Position numbers and translations under genes: made by a program. Of a DNA stretch of 6,270 bases, positions 1 through 6,189 are shown piece after piece. Position 1 is the stretch's first letter, and each line of letters opens with the position of its first letter. Origin of the DNA: a bacterium. Lineage in GTDB: Bacteria; Spirochaetota; Spirochaetia; Treponematales; Rectinemataceae. The notes below the pieces were generated by a model. That model was given only the letters and a program-made list of their open reading frames with translations. It was not told where the DNA came from and searched no databases. Where the stretch lies: NCBI GenBank assembly GCA_021813065.1, contig JAKALZ010000106.1, positions 1 through 6,270 of the forward strand, given 5' to 3'.

Positions 1-2
1 TG

Positions 3-1151
3 TCCGAAGGATATCCCGACAAGATCTGCGATCAAATTTCTGATGCCGTGCTCGATGCCTGCCTCGCGAAGGACAAGCACAGCCACGTCGCCTGTGAGTG
101 TTTTGCGACGACCGGCCTGGTGCTGGTTGGCGGCGAGATCACGACGCACACCTACGTCGACATTCAAGATGTCGCGAGATCTGTCGTGCGCGATATAGGC
201 TACGACAATCCCGAGTATGGTCTCGATTGGGCCTCGATGGCGGTGCTCAACTCCATCCATAATCAGTCGCCCGATATCGCGCAAGGTATCGAAGGCCACG
301 GTCTCAAGGAGTACGAGGGAAAACAGGGCGCCGGCGACCAGGGTATGATGTTCGGGTTTGCCTGCGATGAGACGCCCGAGCTGATGCCTACGCCCATCAT
401 TCTTGCGCATAAGATCCTTCAGAGGGCGTCGAGCATTCGCAAGGCTAAAGAAATTGTGTGGATGCGCCCTGACGGCAAGAGCCAAGTGACCGTTGAGTAC
501 GATGGCCACAAGCCTATCCGAATTTCTGCTGTGGTGCTTTCGCAGCAGCACGACGAAACGAACGGGACCGGCCGCGCGCTCAGCTATGAAGAGATACGTC
601 AGACCTTGATCGACAAGGTCATTCTTCCTGTGCTGGAACCAACCGGCCTCATCGACGCGAACACGAAGTACTTTATCAATCCTACCGGCAGGTTTGTGAT
701 TGGCGGGCCCATGGGCGACACGGGCCTCACGGGACGAAAAATTATCGTCGACAGCTACGGCGGCATGGGCAGGCATGGCGGCGGCGCCTTTTCGGGCAAA
801 GACCCCTCGAAGGTGGACCGCTCGGCGGCGTACATGGCGCGGTATATCGCGAAAAATGTGGTCGCGGCGGAGCTCGCGGAGCGCTGCGAGCTCGAAGTTG
901 CCTACGCGATCGGCGTGCCTGAGCCTATTTCGGTGCTTGTTGAGACCTTCGGGACGGCGAACGTTGATGAAACCGCGATCGAGCGGGCAATCTTAAAAGT
1001 GTTCGATTTGACACCGCGCGGTATTGTGGAGACGCTGCAGCTCAAGAATCCGATGTACCGCGCCACCGCGGCGTACGGACATTTTGGGCGCGACAGTTTT
1101 TCGTGGGAAAAGACCGACAAAGTAGAATCGCTGCGAAAAGCTATCGGATGA
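3..1151 (+). CDS. metK: S-adenosylmethionine synthase (methionine adenosyltransferase), 5'-truncated by the window edge
   Basis: MetK makes S-adenosylmethionine from ATP and methionine in the cytosol, normally as a tetramer. The open frame runs in from the left edge. The first readable residues, SEGYPDK, match the family's N-terminal motif (SEGHPDK, about residues 11-17), so roughly ten codons and the start lie outside the window. 382 residues are visible, against about 384-395 for whole family members. Family blocks appear in order: [67 protein letters not shown] and YGHFGR near the C terminus. The glycine- and lysine-rich loops that bind phosphate and metal are intact. One oddity is that the His of SEGHPDK, a catalytic residue in characterised enzymes, is Tyr here (codon TAT at 12-14). 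The stop is TGA. The gene is convergent with tldE and shares the hairpin at 1242-1281. Family identification is essentially certain. Confidence 0.98.
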   Translation, partial: SEGYPDKICDQISDAVLDACLAKDKHSHVACECFATTGLVLVGGEITTHTYVDIQDVARSVVRDIGYDNPEYGLDWASMAVLNSIHNQSPDIAQGIEGHGLKEYEGKQGAGDQGMMFGFACDETPELMPTPIILAHKILQRASSIRKAKEIVWMRPDGKSQVTVEYDGHKPIRISAVVLSQQHDETNGTGRALSYEEIRQTLIDKVILPVLEPTGLIDANTKYFINPTGRFVIGGPMGDTGLTGRKIIVDSYGGMGRHGGGAFSGKDPSKVDRSAAYMARYIAKNVVAAELAERCELEVAYAIGVPEPISVLVETFGTANVDETAIERAILKVFDLTPRGIVETLQLKNPMYRATAAYGHFGRDSFSWEKTDKVESLRKAIG

Positions 1152-1241
1152 CGCTCGGCAGCGGAACAGCTGAAACGTGCCCTGTGGCGGCCAGTTTTGG
1201 AGCGCGCGGCCGCGGTGCTCTCTCGGGGTGCCAAAATAGAG
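1152..1241. other. metK 3' untranslated spacer
   Basis: About 90 nt lie between the metK stop and the shared hairpin. I see no gene, repeat or regulatory element here. It is most simply the 3' tail of the metK transcript. Confidence 0.6.
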
Positions 1242-1281
1242 TAAACAAAGGGGCTTCCGTTCGCGGAAGCCCCTTTGTTTA
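1242..1281. terminator. Bidirectional intrinsic terminator between metK and tldE
   Basis: An 18-bp perfectly paired inverted repeat (1242-1259 with 1264-1281) encloses a TTCG tetraloop at 1260-1263. The GC-rich core is GGGGCTTCCG/CGGAAGCCCC and the base is A/T-rich, so each strand leaves the core into a T-rich tail (TTTGTTTATT on +, TTTGTTTACT on -). That symmetry suits two converging genes. The tldE stop codon (TAA, 1282-1284) directly touches the hairpin base. The metK stop is about 90 nt away. Confidence 0.93.
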
Positions 1282-2712
1282 TTACGCGTTGCCGGTGATC
1301 GTGACGCCGTTGAGCATCAGCGCGACCGGGCTGCGCGATCGGCTGGCCACTTCTGTTTCGACACTTCGTCGCATGGAACCGCTAAGCGCGCTCAGCGAGC
1401 CAGAAATTGAACCACCGCTGACAGGGACTGTATGCTTGCCATCGAAATAGTACGCGAGCCTGATCTCGGCGCCGAAGTCGCCAGTTACGGGGTCGAGCTG
1501 GAAGTCGCTGAACATGACCGGTTCGAGATAGGGCGCCGCGTGCAGCTTCTCTAGCCGCGTCGAGCCTGGCGACACCGAGAAGAGCGGGAAAGCGCCTCGA
1601 CGCGGAAAGCCGAGCCAATCCGCGTGCCGCACCGATCCTGTGAGCGTTTTGAGCACGCCTCCCGAAATCACCTCGGTGCGCTCGAGGGGAAAGCCATCGG
1701 GGTCAAAGGCGGTTGACGCGGGGAGCCCTTCGATGGCAGGCTCGGCCCACAGGTCGAGCGGCTCAGCGACTGGCGCGCTGAGCGCCGCTGCCGCGGCGCT
1801 TGTATCACTGGTAGAAGTGGCGCAGGTGCTGTCTGTGGCGCCTTGCGGAACAGGCTCGGCGTCGACATCACTATGCGCCGCGCCCTGCACGCTCTTGCCG
1901 ACCTCGAATGCCGAGGCTTTCGAGTAGACCGCTTCGGTGCGCGAATTGCCATAGAACCACGCGAATGCTTCCTCGGCCTCTTTTCCGCGAAGGATAACCG
2001 GGAGGTCGCGCAGCTGGGGCATAGGCGCGGCGAGCGCGCGGTCGTGAACCTGGGCGAGGCGAGAGGCAATGGAGCTGGCGAGCCGCGCTGGGTCGGGTTC
2101 TGAGAACTCGATATCGTCGAAGAGCTCAACGGTGCCGGAGGGGCTGTCCGCTTCGACCACAAATTCACTGTATCCTCTCCACACGACGGTGGAATAATCG
2201 ATGCCGCGCGAGTTGAGCAGTCTCCGTCGCTCACGGGTAATGAAGAGTTCGAGGGCGTTGATGCGGGCCGAGCCTTCGAATCGCGCGGCGGCCGAGAAGA
2301 ACGCGTCGCGCGCGATTTCGACCTGATCGGCGGGTGTAAGCGACTCAAAGCCGGAAATGGGTAGTTTGACCTTGGGCGCGCTCGGCTCAGGGAGGGCGAA
2401 CCAGGGATTGCGCGACTTGGACGCCGCTACCACAGCCTGGCGAATTTTAAGAAGACCGTCAGCCGCTGAAAAGCTGGGCTGAAGCGAGATTGTCGCCTCG
2501 CCTCGGAATTTTGTACCGGATTGCGCGCTGTCGACGTACACCGTGAGCGCGTAGCCGCGATCATCGACCATGCGCGCTTGCTCGGCGCGGTTGGCGACAT
2601 AATAGCGCTCCTGTCGGGAAATCACGCGCTCAACGAGGCGCCAGTCAGCGATCTTTATTGCGTCATTCGAATTTATCGAGGCAATCGCCTCGCGAATTGT
2701 ATCGATCATCAT
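1282..2712 (-). CDS. tldE: TldE/PmbA-type subunit of the TldD/TldE peptidase
   Basis: This is the non-catalytic partner of the TldD/TldE heterodimeric peptidase. In enterobacteria that complex matures microcin B17 and degrades the CcdA antitoxin; the substrate here is unknown. The 476 residues follow the PmbA/TldE layout: an N-terminal domain with SRGIDYS (about 168-174), a middle segment EAFAWFYGNSRTEAVY (248-263), then DPDGFPLERTEVISGGVLKTL (337-357) and a Gly/Ser-rich C-terminal end. There is no HExxxH zinc motif, as expected for this subunit. Residues about 277-318 (1759-1884) form an Ala/Ser/Thr-rich, low-complexity segment where relatives usually have a short ordered stretch. The start ATG overlaps the tldD stop (ATGA, 2709-2712), and GAGG at 2718-2721 lies 5 nt upstream. 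A second ATG follows immediately (2707-2709) and could be used instead. The coupling points to equal production of both subunits. Confidence 0.93.
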   Translation of the reverse strand: MMIDTIREAIASINSNDAIKIADWRLVERVISRQERYYVANRAEQARMVDDRGYALTVYVDSAQSGTKFRGEATISLQPSFSAADGLLKIRQAVVAASKSRNPWFALPEPSAPKVKLPISGFESLTPADQVEIARDAFFSAAARFEGSARINALELFITRERRRLLNSRGIDYSTVVWRGYSEFVVEADSPSGTVELFDDIEFSEPDPARLASSIASRLAQVHDRALAAPMPQLRDLPVILRGKEAEEAFAWFYGNSRTEAVYSKASAFEVGKSVQGAAHSDVDAEPVPQGATDSTCATSTSDTSAAAAALSAPVAEPLDLWAEPAIEGLPASTAFDPDGFPLERTEVISGGVLKTLTGSVRHADWLGFPRRGAFPLFSVSPGSTRLEKLHAAPYLEPVMFSDFQLDPVTGDFGAEIRLAYYFDGKHTVPVSGGSISGSLSALSGSMRRSVETEVASRSRSPVALMLNGVTITGNA

Positions 2713-2721
2713 CCTAACCTC
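2709..2721 (-). promoter_or_regulatory. tldD-tldE translational coupling junction with tldE ribosome binding site
   Basis: The TGA of tldD and the ATG of tldE overlap as ATGA at 2709-2712. A GAGG Shine-Dalgarno at 2718-2721 sits inside the last tldD codons, 5 nt from the first ATG and 8 nt from the second. This arrangement favours re-initiation by ribosomes finishing tldD. Confidence 0.8.
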
Positions 2722-4172
2722 ATTCTTGTTTTGACATAGGGACCGCCTGAGGATACTTTCGCGTACTCTTTGTGGCCTTTTCCGCAGGCGCCAGAACCGC
2801 CAAGTTCAAAATCGCGAGAGACCATGCTTACCGCCGAGAGCACATCAGGCACATAGCCAGAGCACACGATGGGACTCGCGACGCGGCCCGTGAATTTTCC
2901 GTCTTTGATCTCGCGGCCGACCATGCAGATGAGCTGGATTCCCCAGTTGCGGGGGTCTTCCATGCCTGAATTGAGCCTTGAAAGCTGCCAGCCGTGTTTG
3001 ATCGAAGCGATCATCTCGTCGAGCGTGGAATTGCCTGGCGCGAAGTAAGTATTGGTCATACGCGCGTATGCTTTGTGCGAGAAGGCTTCCCGGCGGCCAT
3101 TTCCTGTACGAGGAATGCCGAGCGCGAGGGCCGAGAGCGTGTCGGAAATGCCGCTCTTCAAAATGCCTTTGTCGATGACAAGCGTCTTGGAAGCGAACAC
3201 GCCCTCATCATCGAAGAGGAAAGATCCTGTCTGATCGACCTCAGCTGCGCCATCGTACATGGTCACAAGGTCTGAGCCAACACGTTTGCCCACATATTCA
3301 ATCGCGCGGGCCCTCTTTTTAAAGAACATATCGGTTTCGACGCCGTGACCAAAGGCTTCATGCGCGAGCGTGCCCGCCATGTCCGGGTCGAGGATGACAT
3401 CGTACTCGCCCGGTTTCATCGGCTGGGCATCGAGAAGATCTGCGAGTTCCTTCGCAAGCCGGGGTACCGAATCCTCGATCGTCGCTAAAATCTCCAGCCC
3501 CTTGCGGCCCGAGGCCGGCTGATACGACATCTTCGACATTTGACCACGCCGCGCGACACCGAAGAGGTAGGCCTGCGACCAGAGAAAACTCTGCGTGAGC
3601 GATCGGTTCGGAGAAATGAACATGCGCGAGACATCCACGCACTCGTAGCGAGCCTGCGCCATGACCACGGTTTTCCCGTCGGTAATCCGCTCGCGTATGG
3701 CGGAGAGCCGCCGTAAAATCGACTCAGGGTCAGCCCTGAAGGGATCTTCCTCGATTTCACCGAGATACTCGGCGACCGCGGGCTCGTCGGGAATCTGGGG
3801 AAACGCTATGAGAGAAGGATCGACGAGGAGCGCGTCGAGGCGATCGCGGATTGTATCTATGGCGCTCCGCATGGTTGCGGCGCTATCGATACGCGAAGCC
3901 TGGGACGCGCCGCGCGCGCGCACAGCGCCAGGAAGCACCGCGCATGCGTATTCGGCGACCTTTCCTCCACGCTGAGCCCTGAAAACGAATCCTCGCTGCA
4001 CCCACATCGGCTCGGTGGTGCGCGTTTCGCCGGGAAGCGCGAAATACGAGAGTCCGCGGTCGTCGGTCGCGAGGACGCTAATGTAGTCAAAGTGCGGCTT
4101 GAGCTGTGAGATAATATCGGCAAGCTGTGGTTTCGCCGCAAGAAGGAAAGAACTGTGCGTTCGTTGTTGCAT
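2709..4172 (-). CDS. tldD: TldD-type zinc metallopeptidase subunit
   Basis: TldD is the catalytic subunit of the cytosolic TldD/TldE peptidase (family M103/U62), which threads unfolded peptides into a chamber and cleaves them. The product is 487 residues, the usual TldD size. The zinc motif HEAFGH (271-276) follows LDPDMAGTLA, as in the family, and is followed by GVETDMF. The C-terminal GSGACGKG (459-466) supplies the conserved Cys (C463) expected to complete the metal site. The region GIPRTGNGR (352-360) and the block NTYFAPGNSTLDEMI (374-388) are also typical. I chose the ATG at 4170-4172 because GGAGGAG (4177-4183) lies 6 nt upstream. An upstream TTG at 4209-4211 would add 13 residues but has no comparable ribosome binding site. 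The stop overlaps the tldE start. No RiPP precursor or biosynthetic gene is visible nearby, so the substrate cannot be inferred. Confidence 0.95.
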   Translation of the reverse strand: MQQRTHSSFLLAAKPQLADIISQLKPHFDYISVLATDDRGLSYFALPGETRTTEPMWVQRGFVFRAQRGGKVAEYACAVLPGAVRARGASQASRIDSAATMRSAIDTIRDRLDALLVDPSLIAFPQIPDEPAVAEYLGEIEEDPFRADPESILRRLSAIRERITDGKTVVMAQARYECVDVSRMFISPNRSLTQSFLWSQAYLFGVARRGQMSKMSYQPASGRKGLEILATIEDSVPRLAKELADLLDAQPMKPGEYDVILDPDMAGTLAHEAFGHGVETDMFFKKRARAIEYVGKRVGSDLVTMYDGAAEVDQTGSFLFDDEGVFASKTLVIDKGILKSGISDTLSALALGIPRTGNGRREAFSHKAYARMTNTYFAPGNSTLDEMIASIKHGWQLSRLNSGMEDPRNWGIQLICMVGREIKDGKFTGRVASPIVCSGYVPDVLSAVSMVSRDFELGGSGACGKGHKEYAKVSSGGPYVKTRMRLG

Positions 4173-4176
4173 ATCG

Positions 4177-4183
4177 CTCCTCC
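4177..4183 (-). promoter_or_regulatory. Ribosome binding site of tldD
   Basis: GGAGGAG on the minus strand, with its GGAGG core 6 nt from the ATG at 4172, decides the tldD start against the upstream TTG at 4211. Confidence 0.85.
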
Positions 4184-4230
4184 GGAGGTGGAACGAAACC
4201 GCCCCCGTCAAAGATTTAATAATTCCAATA

Positions 4231-4239
4231 ACTATAGCA
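4231..4239 (-). promoter_or_regulatory. Possible extended -10 promoter for tldDE
   Basis: In the 92-nt gap between iclR and tldD the minus strand reads TGCTATAGT, an extended -10 (TGnTATAaT with one mismatch). The hexamer 17 nt upstream (CGCACA) matches TTGACA only in its second half. Transcription would begin near 4224 and give a leader of about 50 nt. No clear terminator for iclR lies in the gap, so read-through from the upstream operon is equally possible. Confidence 0.35.
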
Positions 4240-4264
4240 GAGTTTGAGCTTGTTGTGCGCGGAA

Positions 4265-5056
4265 TTAGGCGTTATAGCCCATATAAAATGAAATGTTTCT
4301 CGCGGTCTCCGCCAATACAGGAATAGTGTCCTCGATCTCAGCTACAGTCATATAACTTTCGAAAGCTGAGAGACTTATCGCGGCGATAATTTTACCAGAC
4401 ACGTCGCGCAGCGGAAACGCGTTGCAGTTGTCGTTGGGAATGAATTCTGCCCTGTCCCGAGAAAAATGTTGACCTCGCACTTTCGCGAGTTCCTGTTTGA
4501 GCGCGATTGGATCCGTGATCGTACTTGGCGTGAATGGCTTGAGGCCCTTTTTTTCGATCATCGCGTCAAGTTCGGCTTCGGGTAGCTCGCAGGTGAGGGC
4601 TTTGCCGAGACCTGTAGCGTGGAAGGGCAGGGTTTTGCCCGGCGCGAAGTACGTGCGTGGAAGACTTGTGCTGTCGATGCGGTCGATGACCACCACCTCG
4701 CCCTGGTAGAGCACGGCGAGGTTGAGATTAGCCCTGGGGTATTTTGCGCGGAGCATTTCAAGGAACGGCATAACGACGCGTCGAATCTCCATCGACATCA
4801 GCGCTTTGCGCGAGAGGGTGAGGAATTTTAATGAGATCGAGTAACTGCCAGATTTTTCGTCCTTCTGCAGATAGCCTGACTGCACCATCGTTGAGAGCAT
4901 GCGGAAGGCCATGTTCGAATTGATGCCGAGCTGGGCGCAAATGGTCTGGATCGTGATCGGTTCGTCGAGCTGTGAGAAGAGGTCGAGAATCTCAAAACTG
5001 CGCTCCACGGCTTTTATGTTGTACTTATCGCTCTTGTCGATCACGCCGCTGTCCAT
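4265..5056 (-). CDS. IclR-family transcriptional regulator
   Basis: This is a one-component regulator of 263 residues. An N-terminal winged helix-turn-helix (about 12-75) includes TIQTICAQLGINSNMAFRML followed by SGYLQKD, the usual IclR recognition helix and wing. The C-terminal effector-binding domain (about 80-263) carries HATGLGKAL (146-154) and the conserved CNAFPLRDVSGKIIAAISLS block (211-230), with Cys at 211. Such proteins often sense sugar acids or aromatic acids. The gene follows the DapA-like enzyme almost directly and opposes gudD, so a product or substrate of D-glucarate breakdown is the likely ligand (inference). I prefer the ATG at 5054-5056, which has GGAG (5063-5066) at 6 nt. 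The ATG at 5066-5068 gives four more residues (MERI) and lies 3 nt after the upstream stop, but its GAGG is too close. Being in the operon it probably controls, it is likely autoregulated. Confidence 0.95.
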   Translation of the reverse strand: MDSGVIDKSDKYNIKAVERSFEILDLFSQLDEPITIQTICAQLGINSNMAFRMLSTMVQSGYLQKDEKSGSYSISLKFLTLSRKALMSMEIRRVVMPFLEMLRAKYPRANLNLAVLYQGEVVVIDRIDSTSLPRTYFAPGKTLPFHATGLGKALTCELPEAELDAMIEKKGLKPFTPSTITDPIALKQELAKVRGQHFSRDRAEFIPNDNCNAFPLRDVSGKIIAAISLSAFESYMTVAEIEDTIPVLAETARNISFYMGYNA

Positions 5057-5062
5057 TATACG

Positions 5063-5066
5063 CTCC
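5063..5066 (-). promoter_or_regulatory. Ribosome binding site deciding the iclR-type start
   Basis: GGAG on the minus strand lies 6 nt before the ATG at 5056. The alternative ATG at 5068 overlaps this motif and has only a GAGG directly adjacent, too near for normal initiation. Confidence 0.55.
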
Positions 5067-5071
5067 ATACC

Positions 5072-5950
5072 TCAAAATTCCACTACCGCACGGAGGCTGT
5101 CGAAGAGCTCTTTGCGCTTCTCGTCTGAGAGGGGAGCGACAGGCGCCCTCGGCATGCCAACATCGATCCCTCGAATTTTCAGCGCCTCTTTGATGACGAC
5201 TGGGAAGGTTCCCAGACTGAAGAGCTGGCGCAGGTGTGCGAAGATCATCTGCTGCCTGAGGGCTTCTCCGTGGTTTCCCCGTTCGAATGCGTTGAAAATG
5301 CCCAGCGCGATTTCCGGACATGCCGATGCGACCGAAGAAATAGCACCGCTGCCTCCGTGCACGAGCGTTGACAGGATTAGATTATCACGTCCAGCGAGCA
5401 CTGCAAAGCCTTTTTTTTCAATGCGGATGAATTCGATCGTGAGCGCGAAGTCGCCCGAAGAGTCTTTGATGCCGACAAAATTATCGATATGGGCGAGGCG
5501 CTTAATGAGGCGCACGTTCGCCGCGACTCCGGTGACGGCCGGATTATTATAGAAGAAAACCGGCAGCTTCGTCGCTTCGCAAATATCTTTGAAATAGGCG
5601 TAGAGTTCGTCTTCTGAAGGTTTTATAAGGTAAGGCGTGATTACAGAGAGCGCGTCGGCACCTTCCGCTTCGCCAATCTTGGCGAGTTCTACAGCTTCTT
5701 TTGTGGTGGTTGCTCCGGCTCCAAAAAACACCGGGATTGTACCGCCGACACTCTTCACTGTTGTTTTCAGAACGGCTTGTTTTTCTTCTTGGGAGAGCGC
5801 GTAGAATTCTCCCGCGTTCCCTACCGCGAAAATACCATGCACGCCGGCACGCACGAGAAAAGAGAGCATCTGCTGCAGGGCGGGGAGGTTTAAATTTCCG
5901 CTGCGATCGAATGGTGTAGGGATTGCTGGGATAATGCCTCGAGTGTTCAT
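5072..5950 (-). CDS. DapA/NanA-superfamily class I aldolase or dehydratase, probably for a D-glucarate-derived keto-acid
   Basis: This is a Schiff-base-forming TIM-barrel enzyme of the dihydrodipicolinate synthase/N-acetylneuraminate lyase superfamily, 292 residues, the normal length. The catalytic Lys is K162 in VGIKDSSGD (159-167) and the active-site Tyr is Y134 in FFYNNPAVTG (132-141). The start matches the family (GIIPAIPTPFDRSG). It is not a lysine-pathway DapA. The Arg that binds aspartate semialdehyde in YNxPxRTG is V139 here, and the Thr-Thr of GTTGE is Asn-Ala in GNAGEF (44-49). The GGTGEF loop I associate with classical 5-dehydro-4-deoxyglucarate dehydratases is not matched exactly either. 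With gudD opposite, the expected substrate is 5-dehydro-4-deoxy-D-glucarate, by dehydration or retro-aldol cleavage (inference). I chose the ATG at 5948-5950, with GGAGAGG at 5960-5966. Upstream ATGs would add residues before the barrel, and the one at 6025 would place the start upstream of the predicted promoter. It heads the operon with the IclR gene. Confidence 0.94.
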   Translation of the reverse strand: MNTRGIIPAIPTPFDRSGNLNLPALQQMLSFLVRAGVHGIFAVGNAGEFYALSQEEKQAVLKTTVKSVGGTIPVFFGAGATTTKEAVELAKIGEAEGADALSVITPYLIKPSEDELYAYFKDICEATKLPVFFYNNPAVTGVAANVRLIKRLAHIDNFVGIKDSSGDFALTIEFIRIEKKGFAVLAGRDNLILSTLVHGGSGAISSVASACPEIALGIFNAFERGNHGEALRQQMIFAHLRQLFSLGTFPVVIKEALKIRGIDVGMPRAPVAPLSDEKRKELFDSLRAVVEF

Positions 5951-5959
5951 GAATGCGCA

Positions 5960-5966
5960 CCTCTCC
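5960..5966 (-). promoter_or_regulatory. Ribosome binding site of the DapA-like gene
   Basis: GGAGAGG on the minus strand, with GAGG 9 nt from the ATG at 5950. It lies inside the predicted transcript (start near 5984), whereas an ATG at 6025 would be upstream of that promoter. Confidence 0.7.
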
Positions 5967-5990
5967 ATCAAAGTACTCTGAGATTGACGA

Positions 5991-6019
5991 ATTTTAATAT
6001 GGGAATCGACATCTGTCAA
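5991..6019 (-). promoter_or_regulatory. Sigma-70-type promoter for the DapA-like/iclR operon
   Basis: On the minus strand TTGACA (6014-6019) is separated by exactly 17 nt from TAAAAT (5991-5996), one mismatch from full consensus. Transcription should start near 5984, leaving a short leader of about 34 nt before the ATG at 5950. Confidence 0.85.
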
Positions 6020-6026
6020 ATGCAAT

Positions 6027-6073
6027 TTATAAATAAATTATAAAAGACTCATATTTTTATAATTGTATTATAA
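6027..6073. promoter_or_regulatory. AT-rich dyad, candidate operator between the divergent promoters
   Basis: Four copies of the self-complementary hexamer TTATAA occur at 6027, 6038, 6057 and 6068, with start-to-start spacings of 11, 19 and 11. They are arranged symmetrically around position 6050. The inner part is a perfect 10-bp inverted repeat, AATTATAAAA (6036-6045) with TTTTATAATT (6055-6064), around a 9-nt spacer. Each outer pair is also a small palindrome of its own: TTTATAA-N5-TTATAAA (6026-6044) and TTATAAT-N3-ATTATAA (6057-6073). The centre coincides with the midpoint of the two -35 boxes. The neighbouring IclR-type protein is the natural candidate binder. Alternatively the A/T tracts may simply act as UP elements for RNA polymerase on both sides. 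Confidence 0.6.
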
Positions 6074-6079
6074 TATCGC

Positions 6080-6109
6080 TTGACAGAATTTGAAAGTCAC
6101 TCCTATAAT
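6080..6109 (+). promoter_or_regulatory. Consensus sigma-70-type promoter for gudD
   Basis: TTGACA (6080-6085), an 18-nt spacer and TATAAT (6104-6109) give a perfect match to both hexamers. The start of transcription should be near 6116, giving a leader of about 70 nt before gudD. A promoter this strong usually needs repression, which fits the dyad just upstream and the IclR-type gene. Confidence 0.9.
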
Positions 6110-6120
6110 TTTAACAAAAC

Positions 6121-6150
6121 GCCTCTGGCAGCGCCGCGCGTGGTCGAGGC
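6121..6150 (+). other. Possible hairpin in the gudD leader
   Basis: GCCTC (6121-6125) can pair with GAGGC (6146-6150) around a GC-rich 20-nt loop. The stem is short. Its 3' arm contains the only GAGG before a small upstream reading frame at 6151. It could modestly affect initiation, or mean nothing. Confidence 0.25.
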
Positions 6151-6189
6151 ATGAGAAATTTGATTTGTAAAGAAGGGAAATGGCAATGA
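6151..6189 (+). CDS. Possible 12-codon leader peptide overlapping the gudD start
   Basis: An ATG at 6151 opens a frame of 12 residues (MRNLICKEGKWQ) ending in TGA at 6187-6189, so stop and gudD start overlap as ATGA (6186-6189). The only Shine-Dalgarno-like motif, GAGG at 6146-6149, is just 1 nt from the ATG, which is poor. The peptide has no run of codons that would suggest attenuation. It may be chance. Confidence 0.2.
   Translation: MRNLICKEGKWQ
6173..6178 (+). promoter_or_regulatory. Ribosome binding site of gudD
   Basis: AAGGGA lies 7 nt before the ATG at 6186 but only 1-2 nt before the in-frame ATG at 6180. This favours 6186 as the start and gives the N terminus MSTTPVITEY. Confidence 0.6.

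Noticed and set aside
1668..2348. A 226-codon minus-strand frame inside tldE
   Set aside because: It is a Ser/Pro/Arg-rich out-of-frame shadow of tldE with no recognisable motif, typical of GC-rich coding sequence.
4179..4188. Perfect CCTCCGGAGG palindrome over the tldD ribosome binding site, as a sequestering hairpin
   Set aside because: The palindrome has no loop, so it cannot fold on itself as drawn. It arises naturally from the GGAGG ribosome binding site preceded by CCTCC.
4173..4211. Upstream TTG start for tldD, adding 13 residues
   Set aside because: It lacks a well-placed ribosome binding site, while the ATG at 4172 has GGAGGAG at ideal spacing. The added residues do not look like the family N terminus.
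4201..4264. Terminator after the IclR-type gene
   Set aside because: I found no GC-rich stem followed by a T tract on the minus strand, only weak AT-rich repeats.
4899..5552. A 217-codon open frame on the + strand across the iclR/DapA-like junction
   Set aside because: It is antisense to two confident genes, has no domain I recognise, and its composition is the complement of the real genes.
5951..6025. Longer N terminus (up to 25 extra residues) for the DapA-like enzyme
   Set aside because: The ATG at 6025 would lie upstream of the strong promoter at 5991-6019, so it would not be in the transcript. The barrel begins right after the ATG at 5950.
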